In this document: positions 11,334-22,416 of the stretch, one piece after another
Layout of the letters: every line of letters starts with the position of its first letter
How positions within the stretch are numbered: the stretch's first letter is position 1
Source: Lindgomyces ingoldianus
Lineage: Eukaryota > Ascomycota > Dothideomycetes > Pleosporales > Lindgomycetaceae
Direction: 5' to 3'
Assembly (NCBI RefSeq): GCF_010093535.1
Contig: NW_022985227.1
Location: 190,840 to 254,839 of the forward strand
Length of the DNA: 64,000 nt
Made by a program: the position numbers and the translations under genes
The notes under the pieces: generated by a model
What the model was told of the DNA's origin: nothing
Database searches by the model: none
The model's input: the letters and a program-made list of their open reading frames with translations, nothing else

Positions 11334-11770
11334 CTAATTAGCTACAAGCGCGCCGGCGCAACATCTCGAACAACAAACAATTGTTCTCACCCGTCCCTCC
11401 ATGCCCAGCACCTTGCCCGGCTGCGATTCTGGAAGCATCCGGTACTCGCGCACTCCCCTAACGCTCAGCTCCGCCGTCATCCGCGAATGCCTCGTCCTGT
11501 CCGTCTTAAAAACGCGCCCCTCACCACCTTCCTAACAGGCACCACAACCTAAGTGACGTTAGCCGCTCCGGCCTAGACCGTCGCTCACTATGGCGGGAGG
11601 TCAACAAGGGCAATAGCCCCCGACCAGGCAAGCTTAGCGTGTGGAAAATGACATATGTTGGATGAGGGCGATGTGGAGGAGAATGCTGTCTTAGTGGACA
11701 CACCATCGCCCTGTCCTCTATTCATCCAACACCGGCGGCCTAAGCACAATCTGGGGAGTCTAAATTAAAG
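11334..11770. other. GC-richer, unmutated island
   Basis: About 440 bases of moderate GC with many CpG sites inside the AT-rich block. A motif (GCCGCTCCGG...GACCGTCGC) at the end of the right direct repeat recurs near 11560-11590. Short ORFs on both strands (97 and 61 codons) overlap but look like nothing known. Confidence 0.5.
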
Positions 11771-12916
11771 CCACAAGGTTGAACCAGTATCTGTGTATTA
11801 ACTAGCAGCAATACTAAGGCTCTAACGCAATTTCCACGCTCCCTGCGCGCAATGTTAACTGTACGCTAAAACTATTTAAATTTGCGAAAACTTTCTGCCT
11901 AAGCCTTATCACAATCTAAGTAAAACATTCTACTAACACCTAACTTCTAATCCTTCTCCTTAGCAAAGTTTCCTATGTTGCCTAACTAACCTATTTATTA
12001 ACTTGTTGTTATCTAGATAGTTGTTAGCGTTCTTATCCTCCTTCTAGCATTGCATCTAGTGATCTAGCCTTTGTGGAGGTCTAGGTCAGGTTAGATTAGC
12101 TCTATAGAAGTTATAGAGCTTGTGTGGGCTATTCTTAAAGTTAGCTGCGTTATACTACTTTAGATTGTTGTTATAGCTAAGCTATTTTACATAGTATTTA
12201 AGCTTTCTTTTAAAGACATAGGCTCTTAAAACTTGCTTAACCTTATATTTATCTTTTTTATCCTTTTAGGTAGAATAAGCTAGGTTAGACTTAGGGCGCG
12301 CTGCTAGAGCGCATTTAAGCTAAAGCCTAGGCTACAACTCCTTATAAAAGCTTATGCTCTAGAAATTATTATTCTACTTATTTACTTTAGCTTCTTTAGT
12401 CTCTAGAAACATAATATTGTCTGTTTATCTATTAGAGTTTGTAGGTAATTGCTTTCTAGATAGTTAATCTTACTAATGTGCTTTTAATTCTTATTATTAG
12501 CTCTATTACTAAGAGCCTCTTTATTATTAAGACTATTCTTTAATTTGCTACATAATAAGGATAGTAGTGTATTATCTTTGCTTTTATTTTAATCTAACAT
12601 AAAATCTAAGATTAGTAAGAAGCCTAAGCTAGTAGAAAATAAAGCTTTAAGTAAAGCAGGACAGGATGTTAACCTCTTTCTTTAGTTCTAAATTATATTA
12701 CTTTTGTTAATAAACTTAAAATACTATAACAGTTTATAAATGATTTGTAAAAGCAAAGCTTGCTTAGAGCAATAGTTAGTATAATAAGGTAGGTTATTTA
12801 GGTTAAAGAATAGTTGTAGCATAATGCTTAGCAAATTAGTATTAGACAGGTAATAGACATATAATAACAATATTTAACTATAGCATGTAACTAATTACAG
12901 CCTGTAACTAAGCGTA
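11771..12916. other. AT-rich RIP-degraded DNA, nothing recognised
   Basis: About 1.1 kb with TpA-rich text on both strands. No TIR, LTR or domain could be matched to other parts of the window. Confidence 0.4.
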
Positions 12917-13277
12917 GCTAATACTAATCTCTAACATACTAATATAGCTAATGCTAATCTCTAACACACTAATATAGCTAATGCTATTTCCTAACACACT
13001 AATATAGCTTAAAAAGTAGAATAAACATAACTAACTATAATTTAAATATGTTTTATATAACATATACTAGAGTAAACTACATATAAATTAATATAAAAAT
13101 ATATATATATATTAAGTATACATTATTTTAAAAAAGAATATAAGAAATATATAAAGTAATAAAAAATAGTGTTACTAAAGTTTATTTAAAAAGATTATAA
13201 CTAACAAGTGTGTTTTAAAAAAAAGATTTTACTTAACTTTGTATTTTATTAACTTAAATATATTAAGTATAGTAAGT
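12917..13277 (+). repeat. Repeat D, left copy, with three 30-base units (RIP-mutated)
   Basis: Opens with three 30-base tandem units (12917-13006; GCTAATGCTAATCTCTAACA type). About 270 bases follow that also follow the five-unit array at 16486-16632. Each unit is the RIP-converted form of the GC-richer unit in the right copy. It abuts a truncated family B transposon at 13278. Confidence 0.7.
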
Positions 13278-13567
13278 GTTACTAATAACTTACTTTATTT
13301 TTAGTAATACTATAAAGATAGTAAAATTATTACTTTTTATATTCTTTTTTACTTATTACACTTTTTATAGCTATATAATATAGGTTATTTTACATTTTTA
13401 AAAAAGTATATAGGCGCTAAGCTAAAAACCTTATACATTAGTAAATTACTTATTATAATAGCTAGCTAATTTTTAGCTTTAATTAAGTTAGTAAAATTTA
13501 TTTTTTAAAAACTAAAGGTTTATATAAATTTAAGATTAGTTTTCTAGAAATTAGTTAATTATTAGCT
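13278..13567 (+). mobile_element. Family B Fot-type transposon remnant, left part
   Basis: Matches the internal body of the family B element at 46870-46905 plus 53048-53200 (CTTACTTTATTTTTAGTAATAC, then GTATATAGGCGCTAAGCTAA). The 5' half of the element is missing; the left end coincides exactly with the end of repeat D. It continues after nested insertions at about 15720-16485. Confidence 0.7.
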
Positions 13568-13568
13568 A

Positions 13569-14700
13569 ACGTACCTAACAGGTTGGCCGGCCACACGGGT
13601 TGGCCGGCTACTTTTGCTAAGCCCCCACTAAAACTACCCCATTCTCTCGCAAAACAGCCCACTTTAGCCCTGTATAAAGTAATACAACATAAGTTATTAT
13701 TTAGAGTCTACTTCTGCTACTTACTTACACGTACGCAAGTTATGCCTAGTCTAATTACACTGCCTGCATTGCCTTTAACTTAGCTTACTTTCTTTAGCGC
13801 GCACCTGCGTCTTTAGCTTCTTCCTATTACTACGTGCTCTAAACTCCTTTAAAGCAGTTAGACAAGCCCTATTCTTAACTATTAAAGTCCTTTCTGCCTA
13901 AATCTGCTTTCTTTTATGTAATCTATATTATGTGGCAGCTTTATTTGCTGCTTAAAGCTTTGTAATCTTATAGCCTACCTTGTTATATTAATGCTCTAAA
14001 TAACTATTATCTACTTTCTATTACCTTGCTGTATTGCCTTTAGCTGTCCTTATCTCTCTAAAGCTGTAACAACTGCTCTAGTTAATATCTAGCCTATTAT
14101 AAAGCTTAACTTGTTAAAGTTATACCTGTCTTTATCCTAGATACTATACTTAGCTTTTATGTTAGCTACTAGGCGAAACTAGCCCTAGATAACCTCTAAA
14201 TCCTTACAAAGCGCTCTTTTATAATTATACTTGCAATTAAACTTTATTATAAACTTAGGGCAGTGCTTAACCTACATACTAGTCTAGTTTAAGCTAACCT
14301 GGCCTAGATTGCGCTCTGCGGGCAAGGAATTAGCCATATTAGCTACAGCTGCGAGCCTAGGGGGAAATCTGCGCGTAATAAGCTTAAGTATGTACTTAAT
14401 AACTACCTCCTTCTTAAGCTTAGTTAGATTCCTTAATTTAGGCTAGCATTCTGCTTGTAAAGGCTGTCTAGCGCGTTAATTGCTTAGTGTTGTGTAAGAG
14501 ACATTATAGATAGCTGCAGCGCGTTGCAAGGAGAGTTTTAAGTCTTGTTTAAGAGCCTAAAGAGCAAGCTATATCTAACGTTCTTTAGAAGATTTAATCT
14601 AGTGTTGTTGTTAAGGCATTATGTAGATAGGTAGAGTTTGGTGGGGGCTTGGCAAAAGTGGCCGGCCAACCCGTGTGGCCGGCCAACCTGTTAGGTACGT
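13569..14700 (-). mobile_element. Family A Fot-type element, internally deleted copy (1.13 kb)
   Basis: Perfectly bounded by inverted repeats: left ACGTACCTAACAGGTTGGCC, right its reverse complement, with TA duplicated at 13567-13568 and 14701-14702. The ends carry two GGCCGGC-containing subrepeats. The transposase reads on the minus strand (NYKRAL, then RYNFNKLSFIIG, with the first catalytic Asp as Asn). It lacks about 0.73 kb that is present in the 1.86-kb copy at 26949-28810. The deletion junction is the same as in the copy at 42914-44028, so this is a propagated non-autonomous derivative. It is the least mutated family A copy here. Confidence 0.88.
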
Positions 14701-14702
14701 TA

Positions 14703-15372
14703 TAATTAAGAGAACATGTTCTAGCTCTAGCTTTTAACGCGTTTCTACTCTTATAATTATAACAAGGTTAGCATAGTTAACCACATAGCCTTCTCTTGCT
14801 TATAGAGGTTTAGGCTAGGCTAGAGACAACTGCTAGTGCTAGTGCTTACTCTAGCATTACCTATATATATATTATACTATGCAAGAATACTTAGCTTAAG
14901 TATTCTTATGCGTACCTTTTAGTACAGTAGGGAAAGTTGTATAGTATTAGCTTAGCAGGCAGGGCGCCTACCTTATTATAACAATAGTCTTCCTCTTCTT
15001 TGCACCTTGCGTTCTCTAGCGTTGCACCTGTTCCTTTCACTGCCTAATACTGCCACACTACGCCTAATACTGCTACTTAATATCTTTAATTTAATTATTT
15101 TAGCATTAAAGCCCTAGTTATAGAGCTGCAGCTTGTATAGTTTGTTGCCTCTACAGGAATTTCTAAGAGTGCTAGGGAGCTCTAGCGCTGCTTCTGCCTC
15201 TGCCTCTGCCTCTCTATTAAGGCAAACATTAATGTAGTACATGTAATACCTTAACAAGCTATTTTACTTGCACAACTACTAGTTTAGCTTCTTTAACTAC
15301 TGTTTAAATATAATAGGCTAATGCCTAGAGGTGTTAGTAAGAGATTACCTATTAGCTTTAGGAAATGCATAA
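14703..15372. other. Insertion of unknown origin in the family B remnant
   Basis: Does not match family B. Contains a perfect palindrome near 14884-14909 (AGAATACTTA...TAAGTATTCT) and a run of CTCTGC repeats near 15195-15215. No gene seen. Confidence 0.4.
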
Positions 15373-15680
15373 AGTAAATTGCAGCAAATTGCAGCTAACT
15401 ATAGCAAATTGCGGCAAACTATGGCAAATTGTAGCAAACTACAGCAAATTGCGGTAAACTATAGCAAACTAAAGCAAACTACAGCAAATTGCAGCAAACT
15501 ACAGCAAATTGCAGCAAACTACAGACAACTGCAGCAAACTACAGCAAATTGCAGCAAACTACAGCAAATTGCAGCAAACTACAGCAAATTGCAGCAAACT
15601 ACAGCAAATTGCAGCAAACTACAGCAAATTGCAGCAAACTATAGCAAATTGCAGCAAACTACAGTAGATTACAGCAGCAG
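15373..15680 (+). repeat. 20-base minisatellite (GCAAATTGCAGCAAACTACA)
   Basis: About 15 imperfect copies of a 20-base unit made of two related 10-mers. The 134-codon ORF over it is simply the translated repeat (Gln/Ala/Asn/Ser-rich). The 10-mer AAATTGCAGC also builds the variable array inside the Copia-A LTRs, so this may be an expanded relic of such an LTR. Confidence 0.85.
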
Positions 15681-15719
15681 GCAACAATCCCTAGTAGATA
15701 TTAGTTGTGTTGCAAGTAG

Positions 15720-16485
15720 CTCTACGTATAGAGAGGGTTCTAGAGGGGTAATGCCTCTAGAAAAAAAGCCTTACAAAGGGTAGCAATAATTGCACATAAG
15801 CTAGTGTTAGCGTAATAAGAAATTACTAAGCTTTAAGCAGTTAATAAGGCAGCTACATTTAGAGAGGCCTGCGCTTAACAGCTTAAAATAAGTTTAGGGC
15901 GCGCAGTAATAGGAAAAAGGCAAAGAAGCAGGTGTAAGCTTGTCAGATATGCGCACCTACTGTCAAGACAGGAGGAACGCTGGACGAAAGCTGCTACATA
16001 GTACGAGCAATAAGCTCGAACAGTATGTTGCTGCAAATTGCTGCATGTTACAGCATTTTGCAACAACTTGCAGCCTGTTGCAGCATTTTGCAACAAATTG
16101 CAGCATGTTGCAGCTGGTCGCGCATAGGGCTAGTGCGCGAGGGACTCGGACCGGAAAAACAAAGCTGAGCAACACGAGCAGAGCCGACAAAAAGAAAAAG
16201 AAACATTGATTAATCAATACAATTAATTATCATCCCATACATCATATCCAAAAACCCATCATTCATCTCAGGAAGCCTAGAAACAGTGCTTTAATCTGAC
16301 AAAGCTAAAGTAGATAAGCAATCCTAAAGGCGCTGCGGACAGTGCAATTAGACTAGGCATAACGCGCAAACGTGTAAGAAAGAAGTAGAAGTAGTATCTA
16401 AATAATATTCTAGGCTGTACTGTACTCTATAGTGCTAGAGTGGGTTGTTATGGGCCATAATAAAGTTTGTTGTGGTGTGGTCTTG
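15720..16485 (+). mobile_element. Family B remnant, right part, with solo LTR inside
   Basis: Matches the 3' part of the family B element at 53480-53890 (GCTAGTGTTAGTGTAATA; GACTAGGCATAACACGCAAA). It ends inside the right TIR after GGTCTTGGC, where repeat D begins. It carries an inserted Copia-A solo LTR. It is the less mutated of the family B 3' ends. Confidence 0.75.
15941..16301 (+). mobile_element. Solo LTR of Copia-A
   Basis: 361 bases from TGTCAGATATGCGCACC to GCTTTAATCTGACA, with the same short inverted ends as the LTRs of the full element at 31928-37445. It is flanked by the 5-base duplication AAGCT (15936-15940 and 16302-16306). It retains CpG sites and a variable GCAGCATTTT-like array. 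The internal element was lost by LTR-LTR recombination. Confidence 0.92.
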
Positions 16486-16872
16486 GCCAATCCCCGACAC
16501 ACCGATGCGGCTGATGCCAATCCCCGACACACCGATGCGGCTGATGCCAATCCTCGACACACCGATGCGGCTGATGCCAATCCTCGACACACCAATGTGG
16601 CTGATGCCAATCCCCGACACACCGATGTGGCTAGAGAGGTGGAACAGACGCAACTAACTATGATTTAAACATGTTTTACACAACGCATGCTAGAGCAAAC
16701 TGCATGCAAATTAGCATAAAGGTACACTTACATTAGCTATACATTTTTTTTTAAAAAAGAATATAAGAAACACATAAGGTGACAGAGAAACAGCGTTACT
16801 AGGGTTTATCTGAAGAAATTCTAACTAACTAGCGCGTCCAAAAGAGGAGATTCTGCTCAACTTTTCGTTCTG
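16486..16872 (+). repeat. Repeat D, right copy, with five 30-base units
   Basis: Five tandem copies of a 30-base unit (GCCAATCCCCGACACACCGA, then TGCGGCTGAT) at 16486-16632. About 240 bases follow, shared with 12917-13277. It is much less RIP-mutated than the left copy. The small ORFs here (70-78 codons, both strands) are translations of the repeat. Confidence 0.8.
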
Positions 16873-16899
16873 CAAACCCGAATATAATAAGCAGAGCAA

Positions 16900-18900
16900 G
16901 CTCTGCTAATAAGTTAGATCTCCTGCCTTCTGTCTTAATAGCTGTCTCCTGCTAACGCATGTCTGCTTAGATAGTCTAGGTCTCTCTTTAACTACTAACC
17001 TAGGCCTTTTAAAAGTACTTCTAAAATTAACACAGTAGACATCTTTAAGATAAAACTAGAGCTTCTGTAATAAAGTAAATAACTCTTTATAATAGAGCTT
17101 ACTTAGAGAGCATATTAGTAACTTAGAATCTTTAGAATGCTAGTTATAGATATAATCTTTCTATTTAGCTATATTAAGGAACTGCTGCATTTATATTTTA
17201 GAGGGTAAAGACTTATTGCCTAAACAGTTAGAATAGAATCCTAGAGCAGCAAGTGTTCCTCTATAGATTAGTAGGTTGCACTGCGTAGGGATTGTTTTAG
17301 GCTTGTCTAAATAGGCTTAGTAATAAGCTTTTTATTCCTCTTAGTTAATAAACTATCTGCTGTAAAGAAAGCAAAACTCTATAAATTTATAACTATTCTT
17401 AAGCTACTTCTAATAGCAACTAAGTATATGTTTCTACTGTGTAGCAGCTAGTTAACTATTGCTCTAATTAAATGCTACATTATAATAATAGGTAGGGTTT
17501 TGTACCTGTGCATCTTTCGCGTAAGGTCTGTTTTTAGACAGTAGCATTTGTCTAGCTTAAGACTTAGTTAGAATGCTACTTCCTTTTCTTGTAAATAGAG
17601 CTTAACTAGATCTTAGAAGACAGCCTTACCTACATAGCTACATATAGTAGCCTTAACAAACATGCTAGACGCTAGACAGTCACGCACTAGCATAAGTTTA
17701 CGCGCTTATTAGAATATAGTTCTGTAACAGCTAGTGCATTCTTTTGTATAGGCGTTAACTTTATTTATAGGTTAAGTAGGCTATTCTTTCTAACACCTAC
17801 AAAGTGCTTTTAAAATTAGCTTTTATTTCTAAGCCTACAACTCTTTGCGTTTATTCTTAAATAGTGTGTTATCTAAAGAAAGATCCTTAAGTTTTACTTT
17901 AATGTCTTTAAACTTAGAGCTCTGCTTAAGTTTGTGCTGCTTTTCTGCTAGCAGCAACTACTACAGCTCTAGATTCTAAGTAATAAGCAGGGAATAGAAA
18001 AGGTCTGCAATGTTTGTGTAATAGTCTTTATTATAGAAAAAAGTTACCTAACTATCTACTCTAGCATTATTTGCTGTGTAATAATCACAATATACTGCTA
18101 AGTTACGCTGTCCGCCCTGTTTTATTCTTATGTTCTATAAATAGTTTCTGTCTGCACACAACATAAGTTAGGTATATAGAGTACTATAGAACAGTATACA
18201 TACTAGTAAGGATTAGGCCCTCCGCTCTAAAATTATGTACTGTTAGAGGTTTGTTGTAGCTAGCATAAAAGCCCTATTCTTAAAGATATTAGCTAAATGC
18301 GCTTATAGTTTTTATTTTTTTTATTACTTCTTTTAAAGAACAGCAGGTCCTAGACGCTTAAATTCTAGTAAAGTTAAATTATTTACTTGTCTTCTAGAGG
18401 TTCTAGTGCTAGAACTTTGTCTATTAACTTATAATCTTTAAATGCATTTCTTATAATGTACATAGCAACTATTACAAGCATTAGATTACAAAACAGTAGG
18501 TAAGCCTTAACACCTTTATATAACGCGTGCTCTAGTCTATTCTGTAATTAGCATTAAGTAGATGTATAATAAAAATTAATTTTACCTTTTATCTAAAGTA
18601 AACATTATGTACTTTACATCTTGCTAGAGTTGTCTAGCAAATTCTGCATTGCTGCACTTATTATAAAAGATAGTAAAGATTATGTCCTAACCTATTATTA
18701 TTAGTTTATGTAGGTTACTTTAAGACAGACTTACCTAAAAACATAAGCCCCTACTAGATCTAAGGCAGCATGTAGATTCTATAAATTTACTAATTCTTAA
18801 AGTACTAAAAACATAGGCTATAATAAGAGCCTATATCTTAACCCTACGCTGCAACTTTAGAAGCATAAACTAATTATTCCCCTACTACTGTGTTTCTAAG
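16900..18900 (-). pseudogene. Long decayed reading frame, function unknown
   Basis: From about 18900 down to 17390 one minus-strand frame is coherent apart from TAA/TAG at likely Gln/Trp codons. It includes a Cys-containing segment (ACNSCYVHYKKCI) near 18470, a Lys/Leu-rich stretch (KFKDIKVKLKDLSL) and ARKLMLVRDCLASSMFVKAT. A second frame continues from about 17365 to 16920 (AYLDKPKTIPTQCNLLIYRG; RPRLVVKERPRLSKQ), implying an intron or indel between them. I considered retrotransposon pol, hAT and DUF3435 recombinase and found no diagnostic motif for any. It could be a mutated host gene or an unfamiliar transposon protein. Confidence 0.42.
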
Positions 18901-20323
18901 TAAAAAAAATAGATTTATAAGCTATATTACTACAGTCTCTTTCTGTAGAGCAGCTTAAGGATATTATAAAGCTTGTACTTAATAAACTGTCCTATAGAAT
19001 TAGTACTAATGCTGTAAACGCCTAGCTAGCCGCAGCAGACTTACATTTAAGGTGGACAGCGTTATGTTTAGACTTATTACCTTTACTAGCTCTATTTTCT
19101 CCTTATTTTTATTCCTCTTCTTACTTTCCTGTTCCTTCTCTATCCTAGCTTACCTCTAGCTAGCAGTGAAGTCTTTGTAGTACTAGACTACAGTCTACAA
19201 GCCTAGCTTTTTAACACTATACCTACTCTTAATTCTAAGTGCAATAAACATAACATAGTTCTTAAATATCTTAATATTATCTAGACTAACTTTTAGATTT
19301 AACTTCTTATATCTTTTATTAAATTCACGTTAGTAAAGTGTATTAGGCTTAATAATACTATTATAAACTTACTAATTCTATAGCGCTAACACACGCTTGT
19401 AGTTTTTCTTTATTTTTAGCTAAAGTTTTTTTAGAACTTATTTTTTATTAACAACATTTTTTTTCTGTTTTATAGCCACATTCTAACTAGCACGCTTAAA
19501 GAAGGCTTCTAGTAAAATCTTCTATAGCATTTTAACTGTACAAGAAGCTGCAGTGTAAAAAATAGAACAAGAAATAGCACAAAGTTCTAAAACTAATAGT
19601 AATTCTGCTAAGAAAACAACAGTGTTGTAGTAATAGCTAAGGTAGTTAAGTAGGCTTAACCTAGCTACACAACAGTACCTTTATACTGTAAAGGCATATT
19701 ATAGGCCACTTTAGCAAGGAGGGATGGCGCTGTGTCGTGGGAAACTAGGGGGCGCATGGTGAGGGGGCCTATTTTGTCCCCAGTCCTTAGGGGACAATTC
19801 TGTCCCTGTTCTAAAACTCGCCCTAGAGCCTAAAACTAGCCTACAAGCATTCTTCTTATCTTAACTTAATAAAATTGTAAGGGTCTGCCTAACTTATTAA
19901 ATTAGTACAATTAGCTATTAGTGGAGCGCGGGGCAACGTGACTGAGCAGCAGGTGAGCAGCCTAAGGGGTGGGTGAGCCGAGGGTGATAAGCGCCTGAGT
20001 AAAGCAGCACCACCTACTAACTTCAGTAGGAAAGAGAGCGCTGGAGAAATTTAACTGTCTACCTAAGTAAACTCTTTTAAAGCTAGAGTATCTTACCTTA
20101 CAGCGTATAATTTAAAAAAAAAGACTTATAAAAAAGACTTTATTATCCTATCTAAATTGCCTTTAATTAATAAATTAACTTTAATTAATAAATAACCTTT
20201 ACTACTCTAATAATTAATAACTACATGTGTGGTGTTTAGTTTAGAGGACACTGCTAGCAGTGTAAGGAAATACTTAAAGTAAGAACACCTAGCTAAATTA
20301 GACTTAGTTTAGTTTAAGAATAA
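18901..20323. other. AT-rich DNA with a short GC-richer patch
   Basis: No gene seen. A perfect 8-base stem with 8-base loop (TTGTCCCC...GGGGACAA) lies near 19777-19800. A GC-richer patch at 19920-20040 escaped RIP. The rest is TpA-rich. Confidence 0.4.
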
Positions 20324-20613
20324 TGTAACAGCATAGGCAAGACAATGGGTCCAAATGCGGTGGGAATCCACTTAGAGGCATACAGGAGTGCGTGGGGACT
20401 TGGAACCTAGGAATGCCATTAACACCTATAGGCCTTGTACAAAAGGATATTAAAACACTGCTAAGCTAGCTAAGAGGAAAGGTGCAACTAAATACTTAGG
20501 TAAATAGGGGTAACTGCAGGGGACAGGGTTAAGTCATGGTTAGGTCTAATACAGGGACCCTTTAGATAGGATCTAAGCAACCTAAGATAGAACAATTTGT
20601 AAGAATTATTATA
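20324..20613 (-). repeat. Gypsy-type LTR (TGTAAC ... TATTATA), 3' LTR
   Basis: 290 bases sharing text with copies at 26183, 38412, 39191 and 40655 (GGCAAGACAATGGGTCCAAA; ATACAGGGACCC). On the minus strand a polypurine tract (about GAAGAGGGGGTAG, 20614-20628) lies immediately upstream, marking it as a 3' LTR. Confidence 0.8.
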
Positions 20614-20767
20614 CTACCCCCTCTTCTATAGGCTAATAGTCTCTATCTATAGTGTGTAAGAAATATTTAGAACTAATTTAAAACTAATTTAGATAAAATA
20701 TTATAAAGTATAACTTTTTAATAAAAGATTTTTATTACTAAAAAAAAACTAGATTAAAAACCTAATA
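20614..20767 (-). other. Gypsy 3' untranslated end with polypurine tract
   Basis: On the minus strand an A/T-rich tail leads to a purine run directly before the 3' LTR. The same arrangement is seen on the plus strand before the LTR at 40655. A family B element begins at TA 20766-20767. Confidence 0.6.
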
Positions 20768-21345
20768 ACGTACTTTACAAGCAAGTTGCTTACACACCTA
20801 AGTTACTTACTTTTGCTAAGACCCTACTAAACTACTCTGTCTACACTAATGCATTTCTAAGAATACTACTTAAACGCGCTAAAAGAATATTAGATATAGC
20901 TTACACTTTAAGCTTTTAAATAAAACATAAAACTTTTAAAGAAACATGCTGTAGCTATGTGTAAGGTCTTATAAAAGATAATAAATAACTATAGCGCTAG
21001 ACAACCTTTATAAGCTAATTCTATAGCTAAATTATAAAGGCTAGGCAATAAAAAGAAGCAGGTAATTATTAAGACTATACTTAAGCTATATACACAAGGA
21101 ATTTCCTCTTAAATAGCATTTATAGCTAATATAGCTAATTCTTTGCGCGCTAAGTGTAATCTAGGCTATGTTAGCATAAACTAGCTTTATATGTTTATAA
21201 AGCGTTATTTAGAGCTTAAAGTAACATTTAAGTGTAAGTATAACTATAAAAGAGCTTTTTATAAGAGTTCTAGAGTAATTTAGAGCAGGTTTAGCCTTGT
21301 AGAGAATATTAAAGCTAAGTATAGTATCTAAAATAATAACACATG
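20768..21345 (+). mobile_element. Family B element, 5' part only
   Basis: Starts with the family B TIR (ACGTACTTTACAAGCAAGTT) after TA. It runs through the transposase N-terminal region (ATGCATT start near 20850; NYKRAF, then NIKAKYSI) and stops at ACACATG, where a second family B copy begins. The 3' two-thirds are missing. Strongly RIP-mutated. Confidence 0.75.
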
Positions 21346-22189
21346 ACGTACTTCACAGGCGAGTTGCTCACACACCTAAGTTGCTTACTTTTGCTAAGAT
21401 CCTACTATACTACTCTTCTTACACTAACATATTCCTAATAACACTACTTAAATGTGTTAAAGGAACATTAGATGCAGCTTACGCTTTAGGCTTTTAAATA
21501 AGACGTAATACTTTCTAAGCAACACGCTGCAGCTATCTATAGAGTTCTTTAAAAGATAACAAGTAACTAACACACTAGACAACTTTCCTCAGCTAATTAT
21601 ATAGCTAACTTATAAAAGCTAGATAATAATAAAAAGCAGGTAATTATTTAGCACATACTTAAGCTAGATGCGCAAGGATTTCCCTCTTAGCTAGTAGCTG
21701 TGGCTAATATAGTTAATTCTTTACACATTAAGTGTAATATAGGCTATATTAGCATAAACTAGCTTAATATGTTTATTAAGCATTACTTAAAGCTTAAAGT
21801 AAAGTTTAAGCATAAGTATAACTATAAAAGAGCTTTTTTATAAATGTCTTATAGTAATTTAAAGCTAGTTTAACCTTATAAAGAATATTAAAGCTAAGTA
21901 TAGCATTTAGAATAACAACATGTACAACTGTAACAAGACAGGGTTTATAATAGGCTAGATATCTACTAGAGCAGTTGTTACAGGTTTAGAGAGACAAGGA
22001 CAGCTAAAAGCAGTCTAGCTAGGCAACTAGGAGTAGACAACAGCCATCTAGGGCATTAATGCTAAAGGGTGGGCTATTTTGCCCTTTATTATCTTCTAGA
22101 GTAGCAATTACCTTTTAAACTAGTACAAGGAGGAAAATCTACCTTAGGATTAGGTTATTGCAATCTTTAAGCGCAGCTAGACTACTAAT
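21346..22189 (+). mobile_element. Family B element, truncated by an LTR
   Basis: Begins with TIR ACGTACTTCACAGGCGAGTT but is preceded by TG rather than TA. The transposase frame has NMYNCNKTGFIIG (first catalytic Asp as Asn), VVVTGLERQGQLKAV and AIQGINAKGWAILPF, typical of Fot-type DDE_1. It is cut at CTACTAAT by the LTR at 22190; no remainder was found. Confidence 0.78.
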
Positions 22190-22416
22190 TGTAAAGATGG
22201 GATGGTAAGTAGCACAGATAGCACTGAGAGCACGCTTTCAGAGAAAGATAGAAGTGTATTGTAGGAGAGATAAATTGCTGCTAAGCCTTACTTGTTAGAA
22301 TTTATGCTTATATACAAAGCACAGGTCATATGACCTCTAAACAGGTTAGGTGAGGCTATAATAGCCTGTTCTAGAACATCTAGCCTTACATTATCCTCTC
22401 TTATAGTAGTCCTACA
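22190..22416 (-). repeat. LTR-like repeat X
   Basis: 227 bases, TGTAAAGATGGG...GTCCTACA, ends TGTA/TACA. On the minus strand it reads as a typical LTR with a TATA box (TGTATATAAGCA) about mid-way. It interrupts family B. It has no second copy in the window and no clear target duplication. GC is higher than in the surroundings. Confidence 0.6.

Noticed and set aside
15379..15783. 134-codon Gln/Asn/Ala-rich ORF
   Set aside because: It is the translation of the 20-base minisatellite; periodic composition and no non-repeat coding signal.
16486..16632. Possible CRISPR-like array (regular 30-base units)
   Set aside because: Units are contiguous without unique spacers and the genome is fungal; it is a minisatellite.
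16900..18900. Starship captain (DUF3435 tyrosine recombinase) or hAT transposase
   Set aside because: No catalytic Arg/His/Tyr pattern or hAT dimerisation motif could be recognised, so the frame is left as unknown.
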